35,171 nt of DNA, from NCBI GenBank assembly GCA_027483445.1, contig JAIXUS010000075.1, positions 1 through 35,171 on the forward strand, in the 5' to 3' direction. Positions 7,801 to 16,800 of this stretch are shown one piece after another. Under the pieces are notes generated by a model that worked only from the letters and a program-made list of their open reading frames with translations, did not search any database and had not been told where the DNA came from. The stretch comes from Bacteroidota bacterium. Its GTDB lineage: Bacteria; Bacteroidota; Bacteroidia; M30B66. The position numbers were made by a program, and so were the translations under genes. Position 1 is the first letter of the stretch; each line of letters starts with the position of its first letter.

Positions 7801-10800
7801 CAGGCTGTGAGCCGCTTACTTCCCAGGCACAGGTTGTTGTGTTGAAGCTTGGAGTTTGCCAGCAAGCCAATCCGGTTGGAGCAGCAGGCTGTGAGCCGCT
7901 AACTTCCCAGGCACAGGTTGTTGTGTTGAAGTTTGGAGTTTGCCAGCAAGCCAGTCCGGTTGGGGCAGCAGGCTGTGAGCCGCTTACTTCCCAGGCACAA
8001 GTTGTTGTGTTGAAGTTTGGTGTTTGCCAGCAGGCCAATCCGGTTGGGGCAGCAGGTTGTGAGCCGCTTACTTCCCAGGCACAAGTTGTTGTGTTGAAGC
8101 TTGGAGTTTGCCAGCAGGCCAGTCCGGTTGGGGCAGCAGGCTGTGAGCCAGTAATGTCCCAACTGCATGTTTGTTCGTTAAATACAGGAGTTTGCCAGCA
8201 GGCCAAGTCGGTTGGAACTGGAGGTAAAGAAGCTGGCTGACTAATCGTGCCGCTTACTGTGCTGGAGCAGCCAATCGCGTCGGTAACCGTGAAGCTGTAT
8301 GGTCCGGCCGAGACTGTAAATGTTCCGGTGCCCGAATACGGTTCAGTGCCGCCTGTGGCAGTAACCACCACAGAAGTGCTGCCGCCAAAACAAGTGATGG
8401 TACCGGCATTAGCCGAAGCAATAACACCCGGTTCAACGGTGAGTACCCCGCTTTCATAAACAGGTGTATAGTTTGGAATTGTTCCGAGCTGAACGAGGTT
8501 AGATGGAACAATTTGGTAGGTTCCCGGAGTCAAGGCGTTGATGTCGGCAATTTCGCCTTGTTCATTAAGCACTGTGAAATCGGGACCGCTAGCTACCACT
8601 GTGGAATCTACGTTCTCATATTGGTAGAATTCTTTTGTGGAAGTAAACTCGATTCCGGCATCGAGGCAGGTTTTAGTTTTGTTTTCGGCTTTAACAAATA
8701 AGGTTTTCGGTGTTATTGTTAAATTGCCTAAAGCGTATGAGATGTCGAAGTTCTCCGACATCAACACACCTGGAGCAATAAGCCAATTACCTACATCAAC
8801 CCCGGTAATCAAGTTCATTGAGGTGTAACCAACGATGGAGTCATTTTCAACGTCATCATCACCATCGCTGTTTTCAAAGTCTAATGAATCGAGCAACAGG
8901 ATTGCGTCTTCATTACTTTCCTCGTTGAACGTGTTGCTATTCACGGCGCGTCGTCCATTTGCGGCGCTTATACCATTTACGGCTCTTCGCCCATTAGCGG
9001 AGCTCAGGGCGTTCACGGTAACTTCTCCATTTACGGCTCTTCTTCCATTGGCGGCTGAGATACCATTTACAGCTCTGCGTCCGTTGGCCGCTGAAAGCGC
9101 GTTGTAAATGGTTACATTGGCGTCATCCACCTCTAAATCAAAGATTGATTCAGGCGATAGGGGAACATAATCGGTAGTATCGAACTCAATGCCATTCACG
9201 GCTCGGCGGCCGTTTGCCGAAGAGATGCGGTTTGCCGCAACCCTGCCACTGGCAAAGAAGCTCAGATTAAGCAGGTCGGTATCTGCAATGGTTCTGCCAT
9301 TTACAGGTAAAGTACCGTCGAGCAACACCACTGTTTTCGACATGGTCGACTGGTGCGTTGCAGAAAGTGAGTCTTGGAAAATGGCACGTTCTGAAGGATC
9401 AATGTTTTGTTGATCATATTGGTAATCAAATTGGATGGCCTTTCCGTTGATTGATGCCCCATACACCAAAGTGGTATCTTTTGGTTTCACCGTAAGCGGC
9501 ATACGTGTAATGGTGAGGAGGCCATCCACAAACTGATAATTGAATTTATTGGCAAGTTCTTGTGAGGAGGGCAAACTTAGGTCGGTAACCGAAGATGTAG
9601 CCCTGCGGAAATACAATCCAACGTTCGATAGATTATTGGCTGAAGAGCTGAATGTGATGTCATTCAGTCCAAGGCTGTCTAATGTTAAGTTTGTTTGAGC
9701 CAAAGGCACGTTGTCGACCGTTACGGTAATTTCATACTCAGGAATTCTTTCCCCAAATCGTTTAGTTGCGCTATTTACAACTACCCGCACATTTTGCGGA
9801 ATATCGCCGAAGAAATACAACGAGTCGCTCAAACCACCGTCGAGCCCGCTGTTTGTTAATGCAGGGTTGAATACGGTGAGTGGCGGATTGCCTTCAAATG
9901 CAGGCACAATTACCACCATTTGAGTGTCGCTCATCACTTGTGTTTCTAAAGTGTCATATTGGAAGATGACAACCGCCTCTTCGTCGAAGTATTCGCCGGT
10001 GATTAGCACACCAACCGGTTGCTCGCCGGGTGTAATGCTACTGTCTTGAAGTTCGATGGAAATCAGATTGGGTTTTGGGTTGGAGAAGCTTCCAAGAACG
10101 GCATCAACCTGAATAAATCCGGCGCCTGAGGCATTGTCGAATCCATCGTCTTCCATATCGATTGCGAAAGATTGAAGGATGGTTTTCATTTCAGCACCGC
10201 TGAGAGTTTGGTTCAGGAAACTCTGTTTTGCTTCCTGAACAAGGGCTGCTGCTGCTGCTGCGTGAGGAGCTGCTGCTGAGGTTCCGAAGAAGTTCGGGAA
10301 GCCATCCCCATCAATATTCACTCCTCCCAGTGGAACGGTTGTGTTTACGCCATTGGGAGCGCAGAAGTCGGGTTTGTTGCGGTTAATGCCATCTACCAAA
10401 ACACCACCCCGTGAGGAGAAACTAGCCACAGTAGGCGGATTTACGCCAAACGTAGGAGTATTACTGAACAAGACTGCGCCTACAGCCATCGCGCCAGCCG
10501 CATTGGCTTGCCCAACAACAGTGGCCGTTCCTTGCTCAAATTCGTTGAACTGAATACTTCCTCTGAAAACAATGTACTTGAAGCGAACATTTCCTGTTCC
10601 CGACTTGCGGGTTACAATCAAGTTGGCATTTACGTCGGCCTTCACCACAAATGGAAGAATTTCTAATGGGTCGCCGTTGAGGTTGTTTCTGTTAAACCCG
10701 AACAAACGATTGCCAAATTGATCGACAAGGAAAATGTCGAGGTCGTTTTGTGCTCCGGTGTTCTGTTCTAACGAATAGAAGTCATCTTCCCATTGAAGTG

Positions 10801-13800
10801 CAATGGTGTAGGTGCCTTTTTCCAGTGAAATACTCTGGAATACATCACCTCCGCCGTAGTTATGGGCTTGACCTGAATAGCCTACAGGGGCTTCAGTTGG
10901 ATTAAACACGCCTTCATAGGCTCGTTTGCCAAAGTTACCGGCTGAGGTGAAGTAGCTCACACCTTGTTGTGCAACGGCATCAACGGCTTTTGCGATGACA
11001 CCATCCTGGAAGTATGGTTCTGTGATGTACGTGATGTCATCCACCAAAATAGCGCAACCGGAATCGGCCAATTCTTTAATTCCTTCAGCAAAGTTGCCGG
11101 CGCTGATGAAGCCGGTGCGGAAATACAGCTCGGCATTCGGAGCAATATCGTGGATGATTTGTAACATGGCCCTTCCTTCATCGGAAGCACGGCCGAACGG
11201 ATAATCCAAGGCTATATTAACAGGGTTGGGGTAGTTAGGATTGCCATCGCCCGGCAGATCACCATTTGTTACATCCAATCCAGCAGGGTTCCCTGAACGG
11301 GTATTGTAGCTGTCGGAAAGCACGCCAACCTTCACTCCGTTTCCGGATACTTGCCAGCCGTTTTTCGCGGCTACACCGCCCATTACTAAATCACCCTGTG
11401 TTGTAGTGAGCCCGGTTGATGGGAAGTTTCCGTTGATTGGCGAATAGTAAGGACGAACGTAATTGATCAAATCGGGCAGTGAATCGAGTTTCTTTAAGTT
11501 AGCAATTGGGTAGAAACCTGTAATGATGAGCGTAGAGTCGCCATTGTCGATAAGGTTATTCAAACCGTAGTCTGGCGTTTGAAGCAAAGCCAACAAGGTT
11601 TCGTATTGGCCTACATTTGAAATGACTTCAATAAGTACATCCCCCAAATTCTCCCTGATTTCAAAAATGTTTTCAGCAACTGTGGTATCCGCAAAAGTTT
11701 GTGGGAAGAAGAAAAGCTGCGTTAATTCTGCCCCAATCAAATTACTGATGGTGTCGTTGGCCGGAGGCTGATAATATGGAACGATACAATTGGCTTGTAC
11801 CAATTCAATCGTGGCATTGGCCACACAACCCAGCGCATCTGTTACCGTGAACTGGTAAATACCAACACCCAAATCGGTGCTGTCTTGCGTTCCAAAAGTA
11901 TATGGAGCAGTTCCATTGGTAACCACTAAATTCACATCAGTTGTAGTAGCGCCCGATTCAGTACAAATAATGACAGTGTTGCCGGTTGAGCTCGTTAAGC
12001 TGATGGTGCATGTCACAAAACCTTCGTCGATTTGCCCGTTGCAATTGTCGTCCTCCCCATTTTGGATTTCAGTGCCATTGGGATTAATGGCGTTGTTGTT
12101 ATCGTTGCAATCGGAGAAATCGGAAACAAAGCCGGCAGGAATGTTACAGGTTGTTGACACGTTTTGGCTCGCGTTCACATCACCAAAACCGTCTCCATCA
12201 ACATCGGCGTAAACTGGTGCGGAGAAGCCGCTTACCCAGTTCGACCCGGTAACATCTGAGGCCAAATCGAAATTCGTTAAAACGCCATCCACATTTTGGC
12301 TAAGGTCTCTTGCCACTGTAACTGAGAAATTGTCTCCGCCTGAACTACCTTGGTTAAAGGTGTAGTTGCGGATTAATCCTGTAGCTCCTGTAACATCAGC
12401 CACCCTTGAGGCGCGGATTTCATTCTGTGAGCGAGCTACCGACCAGAAACGAATTTCATCAATTGAACCATCAAATGCCGATATTCCAAGACTCACCCAT
12501 TGTCCGAAGTAGGCATTGCCATCCAACGATGCAAAATTGCGAGCGAGGTCGTTGGCCGAATTTTCCAACACGCCGTTAATGTATAATCTAACGGTATTGT
12601 CGCTTGCACGGGTTAAGGCCACATGGCTCCAGCTGTTGAGCGCAACCTGACTTGCAGATCCAATAAACAATCCGCTACCTTGACCGGCCCGCCCAAACTC
12701 CGCCTGAATGAACCCATCTTGCAACATGCTGATTCTGTACCAGTTGCCGGCATTATCATTTTCTGTAGTCCGGTTAGCAACGAGATACATCTGGTCGAAC
12801 GGGAAAGATTCCGGTCTCATCCAAAACTCGATGGTAAACGGATTCGCCCCGATAACTGGCTCAGGGATACTTACAAAATCATCTACCCCGTCAAAATTCA
12901 AGGCGTTATTGTTGTCGATCTGTCCATCACAATTGTCATCAAGCCCATTACAAGTTTCTACATTATTTGGGTTGATGGCTGGATCGTTATCGTTACAGTC
13001 ATCGTTGTCTAAAACATAACCTGGGAAACCGCAGGCATTGTTCAGCCACACAGAATTGGAGAAATTTCCGAAGCCGTCTGCATCCGCATCGCGGAAATAC
13101 AAAAACGTTTCAATTCCAGGGCAATTCCCGGTAGTTGGGAAGGCATCAGCGGTAAAGTTTGAAGTGGAACCGGTGAGGTCGAAATTCAACAGGGTTCCGT
13201 TTAGGTTGCCGCCGCTGTTATCGATCAATACAGCCTCAGAAGTATTGTTGGCCCCATCTGTACCTTGATTGAAATTGAAGTACGATTGTAAACCAGAGTA
13301 CCCGTTCACTTGTGAGCAGTTGTACAGATCGAGGATTTCGGAGGCACAAAGTGGTTTATCCCAAATGCGAAGTTCATCGATGCTTCCAAACCAGTACTGA
13401 TCGTTATTCGGGTTGCTTCCGAGAACAAAGTTGCCATTAGGGTTTCCGAGCGGGAAGTCGTTCTCTGAAACAAATGCACCATCAAGGTAAAGCGAAGCGG
13501 TTTGCTCGTTTCTCACAATAATGATGTTGTGCCAGTTGTTGTCGTTCGGGAATTGGGCACCGGTAACCCAGTTATCTGCAACTTGAATGTCGCCAAAGTT
13601 GTTGATGGCCAGCCAGAGGTTGTTGCCTTGCGAAAGGATAGTGCGATTATTGGCACTGCCAGTTGCTTTAATCCACACAGAGAGGGCGTAAGGGCGGTTG
13701 TTGTTTGGAACCAGGTTTCCGCCCCAATCTACTCGATCGTTGTTGCCATCAAAGTTCAAAGATGCACCTGCCGCGACTGCTTGAGAAGAAGCAATCACAA

Positions 13801-16800
13801 AATCGCCGAACTCCAAAATATTGGAGGCGGAAAGCTGCCCGTCTTGGGCGTTAGTGGTTGTTGGAAAAGACCAGGCGATGCCATTGTAGCGGGCGGCAAT
13901 GAAGCTGCTTTGATTGGCTCCATTGTCCACATCGGCAATGTTCCAGGTGAAATCCACATCGGCTACCGAAAAGACCAATGATTGGTTGCTGATGGTCCAG
14001 GAGCGATTCACCGAACTATTGGGGTCAAGTCCCGAAGTGTTAAAGATTGGATATTCTTCTCCGAGTGTACTTACAGTGACAAAACCTGGTGAAGTTACCG
14101 ATGCGTTGATAGTTACAGATGATGCATTGACGGCATCCCCGACAGGGAAAGTTACCGGCCCTGAAGCATCGATAAAGCGCTGAAGGTTTCCTTCGACATA
14201 ACTCAGTTCATTGTTCCCCAATATCGTAGAACCTCCCGGTAGCGTGAGCAAATTTGCTCCTGTAATTATTTTTCCACCACCGGCAAAATCTAGCGTTTCG
14301 GTGATTGTGTGATTGCTGTTGAGGTTAATTCGAGTGCTGTTTATGAGTTGGACAGAGCGCAGTGAACCTGTTCCCGACAAGGCTGTTTCAACTCCGGTAA
14401 AAAAGAGTGGATTGGCATTGATCTCGCCATTGTTTACCACTGAAGTGGCATTTATTTGAATGGAGGTAGTTGATGTAAGCTGCGCGCCGTTTTGAATTGT
14501 TATTATTCCTCCTAACGGGAAAGAGGGCGCATTGTGAACCAGCTGATTTCCAGTTACAACGATGATTTCTCCAAAGTTTTGAATCTCAGCGCTAATGGTT
14601 GGGATGGCTTCAATGCGAATCTCACCATCGTTGGTGTTGTTGATGACCCCACCTGCAACCGAAGAAATTTCAACATTGGCATTGACCAACATTAGGTTGT
14701 TATTGGTAAGGATGCTACTACCGATTAAGCCGAGATTACTACTAACATTTAGGCTGCCTAGGTTGTCAAGCAAAGAGTTTGAAATTCTGAAGATTTCACT
14801 TCCACCGCAAGTGATTGTTCCTTCATTGACAATTTGTAGGTTGTTTGCATCTACAAAGTTGATATTCATTTGTCCATCAGCAGAAATATTCAAAACAGCT
14901 GTTGGAGCATCGAATCCATTGATTACCGTGTTGGCTAGATTGATTGTTCCGTTCACTTGAATAAATGGTCGGAAATCGCTGACTGCGTATTGAAGAGTAG
15001 AAAAGCTGGTGGTAAGCGTTCCTCCTGATTGAATGGTGACATCGTCGACGGTTAAAGTGTTAAAACCTACAGTTACTTCATGCCCATTTTCAATGCTGAT
15101 GGTTCCTGCTGTGGCATCGGGTGCAATTGGGCTGGCTACCCAATTAGCGCCATCGAAGTATTCCCAAGTGGCACTGTTGAACCAGTCGCCGGAAGTAGCT
15201 GTGCGGAATGGGAAGCCTGAAACATTCGGTAAAGCTTCACCTACTACCAAATCACCGAAGGAAGAAATATCTGTGATTGAAATAAAAGAGCCGTTATTTT
15301 GAATGGTTGGTAAACTCCAATTGGCTCCATCGAACTTGGCAGCTATGAAGTTTGAAAAGTCTGCGCCCGGATCGATGTCATTTGTTGGATTTACAGTTAT
15401 ACTTCCGTTTGAAAATGTTAATCCATTGAGCGCTTGTATAGACCAAAACCTATTGATCGATTTGTTTGGGTCAATTCCTGAAGTCGCCAAGTTGGGATGA
15501 TCAGAACCAAAGGTTTTTACAAGCACTGATCCACCTGTTAAACAATCAAAACCAATAAAGATAGGAGCTTTGAAAGTTTCATCACCAACTTCAAAGAATC
15601 CACCTCCAAAGCCAGGTAATGATTCAATTTCAAGATTACCATTCACCCAACTGTTAGGAGATGCGGCAATACTTGTATTGGGCTCCAAAATCAATCTATT
15701 GCTACCTGTGTTAATGAGTCCATTAAGAAGCGCAAAATTACCTTCAACTCTATGATTTGAGTTTAATGTAAGTCCGTTTGCATTGTTCATAGTCAAACCT
15801 AGGATTTTACCAGTTCCACCTAAGGTTTGAGGAGCATCTCCATTAAATCCAAAATTGAATCCAACAATACCATTGTTATTAACCGCAGGACCTTTAAATT
15901 CAATTTTGGTTAGGGAATTGAGTTGACCTCCGGTTTCAACGTTGAACGTTCCAAATTGATTGATGAAGGCATCAGGTTCTGCAAATGTTTGGTTAAGATT
16001 TAATGTTCCTGAAATATTTACGATTCCTTGATTGAGATTCAATAATGTTGATCTTTCGTCAAAATTAACTGTTACACCCGAAGGTATTTGAAGTATACCA
16101 TCATTTAAAAATTGAAACTGCGCTTCAGAAAAAAGAGAATAGTTCTCATTGAAGTTTGTGGTTCCTGAGTTGAAAATACTCACAGAGCCAATGCCATCCA
16201 TAGTTGAAATGGCTAACTCTGCTGCACTGTTGAAATTTAGAACTGAATTGAGACTTAAAGACAATTGCATTGCGCCTGATCCGGAAATAAATCTTTGCGC
16301 ATTTCCAATCATATTGAAAGTTGAGTTCCCTTGAAAAGAGATTTCGCCTGAAAAAGGATTAACTACGTTAACAGTTCCTCCATTGCCCCAATTAAAAACC
16401 CCTGAATTATCGAAATTTACTTGTATTGTGTTAATGTTATTTGTTTCAATATTCATGGTTGCTTGTTCAAGCAATAATGTACCATTCACAAGCAAATCAA
16501 CACCTGGTCCATCTGAAATATTTAGAATCGCCGAATTAGTTACGTTAAGTGTTGCACCATTCTCTACAATTGTTTGATCAATTGACAAGTTATTACCACT
16601 CCCTACTGTTACTGTGTGTGGACTTCTAATTGTAATTTCATTAGAACTCAAATTAGGCGAAACTAAACTTGTTATCCAGTTGCATCCATCAAATGTTTCC
16701 CAAGTTGCGGGATTGCTCCAAAGACCACTCTGAAGGCTGCGATATTGATTGGTTGGAGTACATGCAGGTTCGCCGATTTGATAGAAATTTACACCATTAC

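Noticed and set aside
7466..8221. Possible CRISPR array (regular repeats)
   Set aside because: Repeats are contiguous 84-bp units without unique spacers and are in frame within a protein gene.
7503..8240. A 245-codon plus-strand frame rich in GVCQQANPVGAAGCEP repeats
   Set aside because: It is the antisense shadow of the 84-bp repeat. A repeat length divisible by three keeps other frames open too, and the coding strand is clear from the continuous 4,700-codon frame.
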